Assembly: GCA_947650365.1 (NCBI GenBank)
Contig: OX393550.1
Location: forward strand, 100,653,472-100,717,471
Length of the DNA: 64,000 nt
Origin: Chamaelirium japonicum
Lineage: Eukaryota > Streptophyta > Magnoliopsida > Liliales > Melanthiaceae
Direction: 5' to 3'
The stretch's first letter is position 1. Each line of letters starts with the position of its first letter. Below the pieces are notes generated by a model. It made no database searches, was not told the DNA's origin, and was given only the letters and a program-made list of their open reading frames with translations. The position numbers were made by a program, and so were the translations under genes. Shown here piece by piece: positions 38,745-49,889 of the stretch.

Positions 38745-39390
38745 AAGTTTAGGGTTTAGGATTAGGGTTTAGAATTAGGGTTAGGGTTTAGGATTAGGGT
38801 TTAGAATTAGGGTTAGGGTTAGGTTTAGGGTTTAGGATTAGGGTTTAGAATTAGGGTTAGGTTTAGGGTTTAGGATTAGGGTTAGGGTTATGTTTATTGT
38901 TTAGGTTTAGGTTTAGGTTATAGAATTAGGGTTAGACTTAGGTTTAGGGTTTAGGTTAGTGTTTAGATTACGTTTAGGGTAAGGATTAGGATTAGGGTTT
39001 AGAATTAGGGTTAGGGTTTAGGATTAGGGTTAGGGTTAGGTTTAGGGTTTAGGATTAGGGTTTAGAATTAGGGTTAGGTTTAGGGTTTAGGATTAGGGTT
39101 AGGGTTATGTTTATTGTTTAGGTTTAGGTTTAGGTTATAGAATTAGGGTTAGACTTAGGTTTAGGGTTTAGGTTAGTGTTTAGATTACGTTTAGGGTAAG
39201 GATTAGGATTAGGGTTTATATTAGGATTAGGGTTAGGTTTAGGTTAGGATTAGGGTTTAGATTAGGGTTAGGGTTAGGTTTATGTTAGGATTAGGGTTTA
39301 GATTAGGGTTAGGGTTACGGTTAGGTTTAGATTAGGGTTAGGGTTTAGGTTAGGATTAGGGTTATGTTTTGGGTTTAGGTTAGGGGTGAA
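38745..39390. repeat. Interstitial telomere-like repeat with higher-order duplication
   Basis: Degenerate TTTAGGG/TTAGGG units run for about 640 bp. A block of about 180 bp containing GTTATGTTTATTGTTTAGG and GACTTAGGTTTAGGGTTTAG occurs twice, about 218 bp apart (from about 38820 and 39038), nearly without change. Single-copy DNA follows on both sides, so this is not a chromosome end. Confidence 0.92.
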
Positions 39391-40029
39391 TATTCGAAGA
39401 TTTAGGTTTAAATTTACCTCGAAATCATAATTCTCTACTTGTTATAGTTTATTAAAATTTTGATCTCAAAAAAATATACGTTGGTGTCTACTTACAAGGG
39501 ATAATACATTTACATCTTTATTATTCTTTCTCATACACACAACCGCATATGGACAGAGTGAGTGTGGTGGGCACCAGCGGTGACGTGGCTTGGCGGCTCA
39601 GGTTAAGCACCCGTCATGTGAATCTCTTAATTAGAAGAGCATGGATTTAGATGGAACTAAATCGTGTGTGTTTTTAAAAGAAAAAATTTTAAAATAGCAT
39701 TTATAATTTTACAAATGCATAGATTTGATGATATCGATTGTGCATTTCAGAAAGAGAGGTTCATAATTTCGTAGAGCGTCAGATTGAAGAGCAAAACATG
39801 ATACGAGATGCGGCAGTTTGGAGAGAACGTCAGGTTGTACAACGTTATCGGTTACGGTTACAGAGGAGGCAGCGACGACAGGAGGAGTGGTGACGACAAC
39901 AGGATTTGTGGCTACTAAATTCTGGCAGACGTTATCAGTTTGGAGAGACACGTACTTTATGGAGGTACCAAACATGTATTTTGGAGGTACTTTATGTCTT
40001 CTAAATTCTGGCATCAGGTTTGAAAATAT
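39391..40029. other. Intergenic, weak charged ORF
   Basis: From 39768 the plus strand has a short Arg/Gln-rich open stretch (RQRRQEEW) and the minus strand an open frame of 101 codons. Neither shows a recognised domain. Confidence 0.3.
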
Positions 40030-40745
40030 TCAAGACTTGATTTCTTTCGATTGGATTTGTTGAAGCCGGGGAAGAGGTGGGAGTGGGCTCGGCCTTTTCT
40101 GGCTCCACGCAAGATCTTGGCGGTGTGCATGTGGTGGTTATGGAGTGCTCAGTGAAGACAAGGTTTTTGGCAAACTGGTTCAATAACTCTGACTTGGTTA
40201 ATTCTTGGATATCTCGCAGTCACCAGTATGTGAAGATCTTCCACTCACCTCTAGGCTCTTTTAATGGGGGTTGGATTTATGAATACATTGTTTGGACAAA
40301 TGGGTCATTCGCATATAGGGAGGAGGTGGCTAGTGCATGGTGCCTAAGTGCTGACCAATAAGCGGGGGACTTTTTGTGTGGCAGCCTTCTTTAGGTGCGG
40401 GGTTGATTCTCCTCTACATGTAAAGATCTGGGTGATAAAGGGTAGTCAAGTGATGATGTGCACATATGCTTCTTAGGCTCGTGATGCGTTGTTGTTGGGT
40501 AAAGGTAGCTCCTCGGCCATTTACCCGTTGATAGCGTCTTGTGTGGCGGACTAGCAACAGCTCCAAGCAGTCTCATTGAGGTGGATCTATCGGTCAGGTA
40601 ATAGGGCTACCCATTGTCTTGCTCATGAGGCCCGAAAAGCAGGGTTAGAGGAGTTTTGGGAGGCAGATTTCCCACCTATCCTGTCATCTCTGGTATGCAA
40701 AGATTTTCAGGTGTTCCAGGTTCATATGTAGTAACCTTTGTACCA
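40030..40745 (+). mobile_element. Degenerate LINE-type RNase H region
   Basis: Open pieces with stops lie at 40077-40361 and near 40580-40740. The second reads WIYRSGNRATHCLAHEARKA then LEEFWEADFPPILSSL, matching the C-terminal helix of plant RVT_3 RNase H domains of non-LTR elements. Catalytic residues cannot be placed with confidence. Confidence 0.6.
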
Positions 40746-40768
40746 AAAAAAATACACCCTAAGTCTGT

Positions 40769-40860
40769 GTTTTTTTTTTTGAGAAATCCTTCTCACAGTA
40801 ATTGTAATATCATTCCTGTTTTAAAAGCTGGGGTGCCATAAATAGAACTCTCGCAATTCC
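40769..40860 (-). mobile_element. SINE/L1 tail fragment
   Basis: A T run is followed by GAGAAATCCTTCTCAC, a short version of the L1/SINE tail hairpin. The head is absent. Confidence 0.4.
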
Positions 40861-41322
40861 TACCAAAAAATAAAAAAAGAAAGCCAATGGAAGAAGACTC
40901 AAAGCCGCTTCCATAATTAGCGGCTTTAGAAGGCCATTATTCTGACAGTGACATTAAGAAACTAAAGCTAGTGTCTTTTTTTTTTTTTTTTGGGACAAAA
41001 AAAAGAGAATATGTTGATACAAGGTCATTTAATAGCATTTTATGGTCATTGATGATAAATATTATAAATATGATAAATACTCATTCAATAGCATTTTATG
41101 GTCATTAATGGTAATTAGAAAAATCATTAGCACTCATTCAAAGATTGTGCATTTCTTAGTATGATTCTGTCTGGATCAAGTGGCGTGCATCAAGGTCATA
41201 TTCTTCGGACAATTTCTAAAAGTAAAAATGGCAATACTTTTGATACATATTTTACAAATAGGTATAGCTAAGCCGTTGAAGATGCTCTAAACGAGTCGAT
41301 CTGAAACAAATCAAAGCTCAGC

Positions 41323-41586
41323 CAGTGTTTTCAAAACCGGACCGGACCAGGCGGTTCGATCGATTAGGACCGGAACCGGAACATGTTTCGGTTCGGTCTT
41401 TGAATAAAGTGGTTTGTTTGTTAACCCATGAATCAAACCTTGTCAATTGTCATCGAAGAATTTAGTAAATATCTATTTTTTAAAAAAAAAATTATGCGGT
41501 TCAAAAGGTTGACCACCGGTTTGACTGATTTGGACCCAACCGGATGCCTTTTCAGTTCGCCTTCCGGTCCGGTTTTGAAAACACTG
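41323..41586. mobile_element. hAT-type MITE with perfect 8-bp target duplication
   Basis: The ends CAGTGTTTTCAAAACCGGAC and GTCCGGTTTTGAAAACACTG are perfect inverted copies. AGCTCAGC flanks both sides (41315-41322 and 41587-41594). It is 264 bp long with no coding content. Confidence 0.92.
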
Positions 41587-41650
41587 AGCTCAGCTCGGTG
41601 CGTTGCCTCCAAAGAATCTCCACATTTTATGTCCCTGTACGTTCGAAAAA

Positions 41651-41776
41651 TCTGGAAATCTCTTCCGGTCGGCCGGCCCCCCAGTGGGTCCGACGGGCAT
41701 CACAACCGCACGACGGCCGACGACGTGCGGCTGTGATGGGAGCCGGGCCCACCGACCGGAGGATATTTGAACTCAT
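41651..41776. mobile_element. Inverted-repeat element upstream of GT14 gene 1
   Basis: GGGCATCACAACCGCACG faces CGTGCGGCTGTGATGGGAGC, with GGTCGGCC and CGACCGGAGG outside. It ends 166 bp before the ATG. A relative sits before GT14 gene 2. Confidence 0.7.
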
Positions 41777-41829
41777 TGCCTGTCGCTGTCCACACTCTAG
41801 TCTGCTCTTGTCCACACTCTGGCTGACTG

Positions 41830-41836
41830 TATAAAG
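41830..41836 (+). promoter_or_regulatory. Possible TATA box of GT14 gene 1
   Basis: TATAAAG lies 106-112 bp before the ATG at 41942, a plausible distance given a leader of about 75-80 nt. It lies between the inverted-repeat element and the coding sequence. Confidence 0.5.
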
Positions 41837-41941
41837 CTTTTCTTTCTCTGTGTTGAGCAATGTAAACATATAATCGATGAATCTCGATCGAGGAAATAAA
41901 GATCGAGATCGCCGCCGCCTCCGCCGCCGTCGCCGCCGGTC

Positions 41942-43015
41942 ATGTTATTCTCCTCCTCCTCCCCCTTCTTCGTTTCGTTCCTCCTCCTCCTCTCCCTCCT
42001 CTTCGTCGTGACCGTCATGATCCTACCCTTCCAGACACTCCCCAGCATCCCTGACGCCGACGAGGCCGACGACCTCGCCCTCTTCCGCCGCGCCACCGTC
42101 GCCTCCTCCGACGGGGGATCGGCCCTCGACCGCCGTCGATCCTCCTCGTCTCCGCCCAAGATCGCGTTCCTCTTCCTCACCGACTCCGACCTCGCCTTCG
42201 CGCCGCTGTGGGAGCGATTCTTCGCGGGGCACGCCCGCCTGCTCAACGTGTACGTCCACGCCGACCCCGCCGCCCGCCTCCTCCTCCCCCCGACCCCGTC
42301 CTTCCGCGACCGCTTCATCCCGGCCAAGCACACCCACCGCGCCTCCGCGACGCTCATCTCCGCCGTCCGCCGCCTCCTAGCCGCCGCCCTCCTCGACGAC
42401 CCCGCCAACGCCTTCTTCGCCCTCCTCTCCCAGCACTGCGTCCCCCTCCACTCCTTCCCCTTCCTCTACCACGCCCTCCTCGCCGACCCCGGCACCCCGC
42501 CTCCCCCCTCCCCCCCCGTCCGCCCCCGCTCTTTCATCCAGATCCTCACCCACCATCACGACCTCTGGAACCGCTACGCCGCCCGGGGCGACGGCGTCAT
42601 GCTCCCCGACGTCCCCTTCGACCGATTCCGCTTTGGCTCGCAGTTCTTCGTGCTCGCCCGCCGCCACGCTCGGCTCGTCGTCGGCGACCGGCGGCTCTGG
42701 AAGAAGTTCCGGTTGCCGTGCTTCAAGCGGAAGCTGGACTCGTGCTTCCCGGAAGAGCACTACTTCCCAACACTGCTGTCGATGGTGGACCCAACCGGCT
42801 GCACCGGGTACACCCTCACCCGGGCGAACTGGACCGACGCTGTCGGCGGCCACCCTCACCTGTACCGCCCGCCGGAGGTGTCCGGCGAGCTGATCCGGAG
42901 GCTCAGGCGCTCCAACTCCCCCACTGTCTCTTACCTCTTCGCCCGCAAGTTCTCCCCTGACTGCCTTCAACCGCTGCTTGCGATCGCCGATACCGTCATC
43001 CTCCGCGACCAGTGA
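41942..43015 (+). CDS. GT14 Core-2/I-branching glycosyltransferase (BC10-like), gene 1
   Basis: This intronless gene encodes 357 residues. Residues 9-29 are a hydrophobic signal anchor, giving a Golgi type II membrane topology. A proline/acidic stem follows. The Branch domain runs from about residue 73 (PKIAFLFLTDSDLAFAPLWE) through VYVHADP (103-109), FIPAKHTHRASATLISAVRR (125-144) and SQHCVPLHS (163-171) to PEEHYFPTLLSM (270-281), CTGYTLTRANWTD and SYLFARKFSP (330-339). These are the hallmarks of plant DUF266/BC10-like proteins, predicted N-acetylglucosaminyltransferase-like enzymes linked to cell-wall glycosylation. The donor and acceptor are not proven for this group. NWT at 296-298 is a potential N-glycan site. 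Third positions are nearly all G or C. The start is the first ATG of the frame after a CCGCCG-rich leader. The paralog lies at 54320. Confidence 0.95.
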   Translation: MLFSSSSPFFVSFLLLLSLLFVVTVMILPFQTLPSIPDADEADDLALFRRATVASSDGGSALDRRRSSSSPPKIAFLFLTDSDLAFAPLWERFFAGHARLLNVYVHADPAARLLLPPTPSFRDRFIPAKHTHRASATLISAVRRLLAAALLDDPANAFFALLSQHCVPLHSFPFLYHALLADPGTPPPPSPPVRPRSFIQILTHHHDLWNRYAARGDGVMLPDVPFDRFRFGSQFFVLARRHARLVVGDRRLWKKFRLPCFKRKLDSCFPEEHYFPTLLSMVDPTGCTGYTLTRANWTDAVGGHPHLYRPPEVSGELIRRLRRSNSPTVSYLFARKFSPDCLQPLLAIADTVILRDQ

Positions 43016-43714
43016 TGCTGCGGACCGTCAGATCTTCAAACAACCACTTAGATTCCACCGCCAAATAGAGAGAAAGAGGCCAGCGAACGGGCTACTGCTC
43101 GGCTGGGGGATTTGTTTGCCTGTGTGAATCCTGACCGTTGATCTCATGTTTCCGACATGATTGAAATATAACAGGGGGGTTAGCAATCAGTCCTTTTTAT
43201 CTGGTTTATTTTTGAATAGGTCCTGACAGCCTTTCCATTTAAGCCCTGGTTGATCGTTAATTGTTAATAGACTAAAATGTTAAGAATAACTTAATGAAGT
43301 TATTGAATTACCACAACCTATTAAACCACATCTGATCCCCACTAAACATCTAGTTTTGAAAACTATAGCGGATCACTATATTTGGTATAATGATTCCACT
43401 GTAGCAGCTACAGTGAAATCACTGTAGCATCTATAGTGATTTCTGTCGTGGCTGCTAAAATCAGTTTTACTACAGTGAAATCATTGTAGCAATTATACTC
43501 AATTTTATGCAAATAATACTCAATTTTCTATTTTGAAATCACTCAAGTATTGAATATAATTTCAAATAATTTAGTGATTTTACTGTAATGCAACAGAAAT
43601 TTCATTATATCTACTATATTTATTTAAAATAATACTCAATTCCCTACAATGAAATCACTGTAGCATTGAGTATCATTTTCATATAATTGATTATCAATTT
43701 AAATAGTACTCACC
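43016..43714. other. GT14 gene 1 3' flank with CTACAGTG palindromes
   Basis: After the stop codon the sequence becomes AT-rich. From 43390 to 43690 it contains several GCTACAGTGAAATCACTGTAG-type palindromes. No poly(A) signal was assigned. Confidence 0.5.
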
Positions 43715-43895
43715 TAGAGGTGGCAATGGACTCTGAAACCCAAAAAACCAACCCATACCTGACCCGAAACATCATGTATTCATATTTTGTATCCGAAACA
43801 TGATTTGGGTAGGGTATGGATATAGGAACTCTACTGATTGACTTTTGGGTATAGATATGGGTACCTCAATACCCATACCCGAAACCCAATTTTTC
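43715..43895. mobile_element. hAT element fragment
   Basis: It starts TAGAGGTGGCAATGG, the end seen in the other hAT copies, and has ACCCATACCTGACCCG-type interior. No matching right end was found. Confidence 0.5.
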
Positions 43896-46800
43896 CTCTA
43901 ACTTGTGTATACTAGATAATATAGTTCGACTTAAAACTCATTATCATATACACATATTCTAATCGCTACTACATTGAAATCACTGTAGCAACCTGTGTCA
44001 CTATTCTCGTAAAAAAAAACATGTTCCTAAATTATTATTATTTTTTATAATTTGTTCCTAAATCATATACTGTTAATTAATGTAGGAAGATTCTCTAGAT
44101 ATTTTTGGTATTTAAAAAAAATGTGTCATCAAAAGCGATTAGCAAATGGCCTATTTCGTACAAAAATCGTGGGAGATGATCACTTTTAAAAACTACTTTG
44201 ATTCCATGGATAGTCTTAGATTAAATCATTAGTGTCATGTACCTTTTCTTGATGTTATTGCACTTAATTTCTCTAATTTTATAAACAGCAACTATGCTGC
44301 CTTCCCCATATCCATCTCCATTGATCTCATGTTCTGGAACATCCTGTGTACCATACAATCGTGGAGCCCACTTCGATTCAAGAGACATGGGGTAGAGGCC
44401 CCCAACACATGGGGGTGCGCATCATAGATGCACGATGGCATGTGACCAAAGGAGTTTTTTTTAAAAAAAGTAAAGAAAAAGTTCAAGGGGGTATTGTGCA
44501 ACCATTGAAAGTTATACCGACCGATCGATTTGGAGCGGGAAAAAAAATTCAAGGGGGTAAGTGATTTGGGGATAATCTTCAAGGTGTAAAGTGTAATTTA
44601 CCAAAAAAAAAAACATAAAAATAAATATACTTATTTTAATCAAAATTTGACCTTTACATTAAGAGGAGCTCCATTCCTTTTATAGGGAAAGATCAATACC
44701 AATCCTACACTCTTTGTTCACCAAATAAATAGGATGGATAAAAGAAGACTTAAACCAGCTATTTGTTCTCTCAAGTATCCCTTCTTCGATCTCTTCCTTT
44801 TGATGTGGAATTGACACAATGTAATTTGAAAGTTACCATGCATTCGAAATGCAATATTGTCACCATAAGTTTGGAAATAAGTCTTTATATCCTCCACCTT
44901 TTCCTTTTAATGAAAGGCCTCTAGATTACTTTTTGATTTAGATTCATTAATCGATGGATTAGATAAACTTACGATGGAGATGAAATCTCTCTCATTTTCT
45001 TTTGGTTCTAGTGATACTGATCTCTTCATCAATACATCAAGTACTGCAAACTCCGTCATATTTTATTTTTTTAAAATACTTTTTATATTTCAATAATAAA
45101 GAATTTATCGCATGGTCAATCATAAGACTTTCTCTTTGAATCGAGAACATGTCCATTGATGCCTCATCATGATCCTTAAAAAGTACCCAATCTCATTGTT
45201 GGAATTTATCAAGGTTGATAGCAAAATCAAACTACTAAAAGGTGAAAAAAGGTTTAGTTTAACATGTATTGAGGGAACACACAAGCTAACTAAAGATTTG
45301 GGATCCTAAGATTCTTCTACAGATATGACAGCAAAAAGGTTGGAGGAGCGAAGGTGAATGAGACTTATCGTATTGAAGAAGAAGTTGAGGCATGTGAAAG
45401 ATCATGATGCTCTGACAGCTTGATTCATCGCCAACAGATGTATGCTTCGGTCTCTTGACGAAAGCACATGAGGGTTCAACGATGAACATGCCCTTTGCTC
45501 CAGCACAAGGATATGGACCAGTAGTAGCAGGACTCTCAACGAAGTACTCCATACGTATAGTAGAACTCAATGAGGGAGAAGATATTTTGTGTGTGGTTAG
45601 TGGTATCCTTGTACACCTTTATATGGGTCCTCAACTATCGGTAATGAGCAAGGGAGTAATGCACCTGAGTTAATGCATACGATACAGATGTTGCAACTCT
45701 CTATAACAGTTGCCCTTTACTCTCCGCAAGTGAGAGATAAAATGTGCGGGGAAATAAAAAGATCCAAGCCTAAAACGAATCCAAAAGTCCATTCGCGTCC
45801 ACGCGGCTCATGAGCCGCGACATCGACCCAGCTTGGCGCACGCACGTGTGTGGAGGGCTAAGACGTGGCTCTCGTTAAGATATAAGGCCCACTAGAGGGA
45901 GTTCTATTAAATATGCATTGATAGTTTTCTCCCTGTGTAATATTGGACTAAACACAACGATTTTTCATTCTCACAAGTCAAAACCAAATTTTTCCAACAC
46001 TCACTCGCTTTCATCACTGCCAGCTTTCACTTAATACTTTGTTGGTATGTATGCTTCCTTAACGGGCTAGGTACATACTAGACTGCATAACGTAGCTATA
46101 TCATCACGTGCGGCGTGGGAGAGAGTGGATATTCAAACCTATCATTTTATGAATTGTTCGATTGGTATTAAGAGATCATCCTTGCACTTTATCATCTCGC
46201 GGATGATTATTTTTCGCCCACCCGCCTTTTTTGTGATTGATGTTGATGAGCTCCTACTTTTTTTGAAAAAACGAGCAGTTTTTTATATTACCCAACTTGC
46301 ACTTGTCTTTATCATAATCTTCTTTTCGTGCTTCACAACTAAAGATGTGGCTTCATGATCTTCAACTTTGATGGGAGCCTGAGGATCTTTTGTAGTAATA
46401 TCATGAACAAATGAATTGTTATTTTCTTCAACATATAAGGAAATTTTTTCTGAACAAATACTTATCGTAAGTTCGAAAATTTTTGAAGGGAATAGTTTTT
46501 CTTGATAATTTTAACTGAAGCTAGTAGCTTCGTGCTCATGTTGTTACAATCATATACTTCTATTCATCGAAAACAACATAATCTAACAAATACATCATAT
46601 TCTGAATTAGTTTTCTACCAGATTTAGTTTGCACAGTCACTGCCACAATATCTTTTTCGTACGAACAAACATTTTATCATCTCCTATTTTTACCTTAGAT
46701 CTCATTGATTCATATACATCCACAAATATTTTTTTTTGTCTATGGTCATTTGGTTATTATAATCATTATCAAGATACCATATATTTTTTATAATTTCTTT

Positions 46801-46963
46801 ATTAGTAGATTATAATTTTTTTAAAATTTTGTTACATTTCTTCTATATCCGTGATTCTCTTCATCTTTCTCTATAACAAGAAGTTTTTTTCATTATGGCC
46901 AAAAAATTTTACACACTGAATGTTGAGGTACTTAGGGGTTTTTACTTTTGAACCAATAATTTG
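43896..46963. other. Intergenic AT-rich DNA
   Basis: There is no convincing gene. A half element near 44560-44601 ends GTGTAATTTACC, like the palindromic MITEs elsewhere. Region 45286-45673 has overlapping open frames on both strands without a domain. A GC-rich patch near 45790-45900 has no recognised content. Confidence 0.4.
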
Positions 46964-47284
46964 GGTAAATTACAAAAACCTCCCTTGAACTATACACCTC
47001 ATTTCATATTGGTCCCTCAATTTTTTTTATACAATTTGATCCCTGAACTATGCTCCGTTTGCATTTAACCCCCTCCGTCAACTTTTATTCTGAAAGTACC
47101 CTTGTCTTGGTAAGCATAAATTAAATATTTTAAAACAATTTTGTGTATTATTGAAAATTGATAAGGGTATTTTCAGGATAAAAAGTTGGCGGAGGGGGCT
47201 AAATGCAGATCAAATTGTTCGAAAAAAAAGTTGAGGGACCAATATGAAAGGAACTGTGTTCAGTGGAGGTTTTTGTAATTTGCC
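46964..47284. mobile_element. Palindromic MITE (GGTAAATTACAAAAACC type)
   Basis: The ends GGTAAATTACAAAAACC and GGTTTTTGTAATTTGCC are inverted copies. Internal ACCCCCTCCGTCAACTTTT pairs with AAAAGTTGGCGGAGGGGGCT. A diverged partial relative is near 17150-17240. Confidence 0.75.
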
Positions 47285-47463
47285 TCAATAAGTTTGATAG
47301 GGAACAAGAATGTTCCAGCAACCAAAGCCTAAACTCAGCTCGTGGTTACATATAACTATTTTGAAATTTTCTCTGTGTGTATATAAATACATTATGGTCT
47401 TTACCCAACCCGACAAGTTTACATGGGTTCTGTTGACCCAACCCGAGCCAACCCGATCTGACA

Positions 47464-47800
47464 TGTAACATCCGCCCCAAACACACAAGATATTGTCCGC
47501 TTTGCCCGTGCCCGTACGAGAACTTCCCAGGGAGGTCACCCATCCTGGTACTACTCTCGCCCGAGCACGCTTAACTACGGAGTTCTTACGAAATCCGTAG
47601 CGGCGCACGGTTTTAAAACGCGTCTTCTATGTTTGGGAGGGGAAATTATATAAGTAGCTCAGGATCTCCTTCTCTCCAGGCGATGTGGGGCTAACTCATG
47701 GCCTTGTACACCTCACCTCATCTCACCTCATCCATCTTGGCATTCCCGCCTCAGGAGTCTTGGCTCTTGGCTATTGGCCTATTGGATCTTGGTCGTCACA
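47464..47800 (-). mobile_element. Cassandra-like solo LTR carrying 5S rRNA-like sequence
   Basis: On the minus strand it begins TGTGACGACC and ends GGATGTTACA, with TGACA directly repeated at 47459-47463 and 47801-47805. Uninterrupted target sequence is visible in hAT element 2 (GACCCGACACGACC). A 5S-like block lies inside. LTRs with embedded 5S sequence are the signature of Cassandra TRIM elements. There is only one LTR and no internal domain, so it is a solo LTR. Confidence 0.87.
47505..47610 (-). promoter_or_regulatory. 5S rRNA-like Pol III promoter block in the LTR
   Basis: The minus strand contains GTTAAGCGTGCTCGGGCGAG (box A region, near 47556-47575) and GGATGGGTGACCTCCCTGGG (box C region, near 47526-47545), as in plant 5S rRNA. 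The 5S ends are diverged, so it is a promoter relic rather than a 5S gene. Confidence 0.85.
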
Positions 47801-48009
47801 TGACACGACCCGACCCGTTTAGTAAACGGGTTAAACGGGTCGGGTCGGGTCAACCCGTTTATTAGGCGGGTCGGGTTTGGGTTTAAGTTTTTGACCCGTT
47901 TATTAAACGGGTCGGGTTCGAGCTGGATGTTTTACCCTTATACATATGTCTCAACCCGACCCGAACCCGACCCGACTCGACCCGACCCATTGCCACCCCT
48001 AGTGACAGC

Positions 48010-48622
48010 TAGGGGTGGCAATTCTTGGCCCGACCCGCCAACCCGACCCGAACCCGACCCGAAGTTGGCGGGTTTGGGTTTGCTCTAAACGGGTTCGGGT
48101 CATAAACGGGTCGACCCGATTGACCCGTTTATTTAATGGGTCGGGTTCGGGTTTGTCCTTACAACCCGATTGACCCGACTTGACCCGTTTAGCAAATGGG
48201 TCGTGTCAACCCGACCCGACCCAACCTGAGCCAACTCGAACCGACTTGACCCAACTTGAACCAAACCGATCGAACCCGGCCCAATCCCACCCGTCTTGAC
48301 CCAACCCGACAAGTTTACATAGGTTCTGTTGACCCAACCCGATCCAACCTGGCCCAATCCCACCCGTCTTGACCCAACCGGATAGGTTTACATAGTTTCT
48401 GTTGACCCAACCCGAGCCAACCCGACCCGACACGACCCGACCTGTTTAGTAAACGGGTTAAACGGGTCGGGTCGGGTCAACCCGTTATTAGGCGGGTCGG
48501 GTTTGGGTTTAAGTTTTTGACCCGTTTATTAAACGGGTCGGGTTCGGGTTGGATGTTTTGCCCTTATACCTATGTCTCAACCCGACCCGAACCCGACCCG
48601 ACCCGACCCATTGCCACCCCTA
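48010..48622. mobile_element. hAT element 2, complete, with 8-bp flanking repeat
   Basis: The ends TAGGGGTGGCAAT and ATTGCCACCCCTA are inverted copies. GTGACAGC stands on both sides (48002-48009 and 48623-48630). The interior is made of AACCCGACCC and GGGTCGGGTT phrases. The Gly/Val/Trp-rich reading frames here are not genes. Confidence 0.88.
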
Positions 48623-48630
48623 GTGACAGC

Positions 48631-49889
48631 ACCCACAATAATTTTTCTTTTCTTTTTACATTCTTCATCATCCATAACACGTATAGAACGTAGACATGCC
48701 ATAATTATTACTCACATTATCAACCCGTAAAAGTAAGAAAAAAAAAACATATTAGAGAAACACCCTAAAATGACATAAAATAGACTTCATTAGAATCTCA
48801 TTGACAAAATGCTAAATAAGGTTGCCAATTATACAAGGAACAAAATATGTTGAAACTCTTCTAATGACAACAAATAGAGAGACCACTAAACATATATGCT
48901 CAACAAAAAAAAGATCATAACAAATCATGAATTTCCTCTTTTTCACCAATATAATATCTAATACTTTTGGCAATAAGACATTTGGTCAGATATGAATGCC
49001 TAAGCAAACTATGCAAGATGAGTCTTATGTATTTTGCATCACAGTAGTTGTAGAATGTACCCTTATCACATATTATCAAGAAAAATCCAAAAACAGATAA
49101 ATGTTTCAACAAATATCTGAATCCATCATACAAGGTGGAAACTCAAAATAAAACATATACATTCATCGTCAAGTGCTCAAAATGAGTTCAATCGAAGGCC
49201 ACATAAACTATAGACACATTCTTTATAATGGGAGAATTGGGTGAAATCAAACACGATTTCTCGCATTTGCTATATTTGGACTTTTTTTATGAGACCGATA
49301 TTTAACTGATGTGTGATCGAAATCAGTAGAGATTGATCACAAATTTTCACCAAATTTTGTTCTTAAAAAGCTCAAACCCCATAAAATTTCACCAAATAAG
49401 CAGATAGATGTTGGAGATGGCTCCAGTCAAACCCACCTCGTCAATCAGGTCGTGTGCACCATCTTCCCAGGTCATGCACACGACATGTTCAGGTGTCGTG
49501 CGCACGACCTGTATAGCTCGTGCACGGGACTCCTCGAAATTATTGATGCGTCCTTCCTCGCTCGAATAGATCAAGCACAGGAAAGTCATGCTCACAACTT
49601 TTTCATGTTGTGCACATGACTTTGTCTGGCAGTGCTGGGCAAACTAATCATACAGGATTTGGACTTTCCTCTTAGGGCTAGCTGTTGGATGAAAATTTCG
49701 GGATAGAGCTTGTGTATAACTATTCCCTTGATATATAAAGGAGTCTAGGGTTTTGGAAAGTCATAATTGAAACAAGGGGAAACATTGTCTTCTTTGAGAG
49801 AGGCTTGGCGGCTCTTGGGTGAAACTTCTCGTCATAAAGATGAACCTGGGGGAGGAGTGTGTCTTGCTCCTCCCCATGGGCACTTGAAG
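48631..49889. other. Intergenic, no gene recognised
   Basis: AT-rich sequence. Near 49440-49620 a TCGTGCACACGAC-like phrase recurs several times on both strands. No transposon domain was seen. Confidence 0.35.

Larger units (their letters stand above)
47400..48001. mobile_element. hAT element 1, left-truncated, split by a solo LTR
   Basis: The GGGTCGGGT-rich sequence matches hAT element 2 (48010-48622) on both sides of an LTR insertion at 47464-47800. The right end ATTGCCACCCCTA is intact and is followed by GTGACAGC. The left end is missing. Confidence 0.75.

Noticed and set aside
38745-39390. A chromosome end
   Set aside because: The repeat is degenerate and has ordinary sequence on both sides.
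42023-42970. Long frames overlapping GT14 gene 1 in other frames and on the minus strand
   Set aside because: They are shadows of a GC3-rich gene. Only the plus frame from 41942 has the Branch motifs.
47505-47610. A genuine 5S rRNA gene
   Set aside because: Only the internal promoter part matches well. The ends are diverged and the block sits inside TG...CA borders with a 5-bp target duplication, so it belongs to an LTR.
48133-48433. Gly/Val/Trp-rich minus frames
   Set aside because: They come from the GGGTCGGGT repeats inside hAT element 2.
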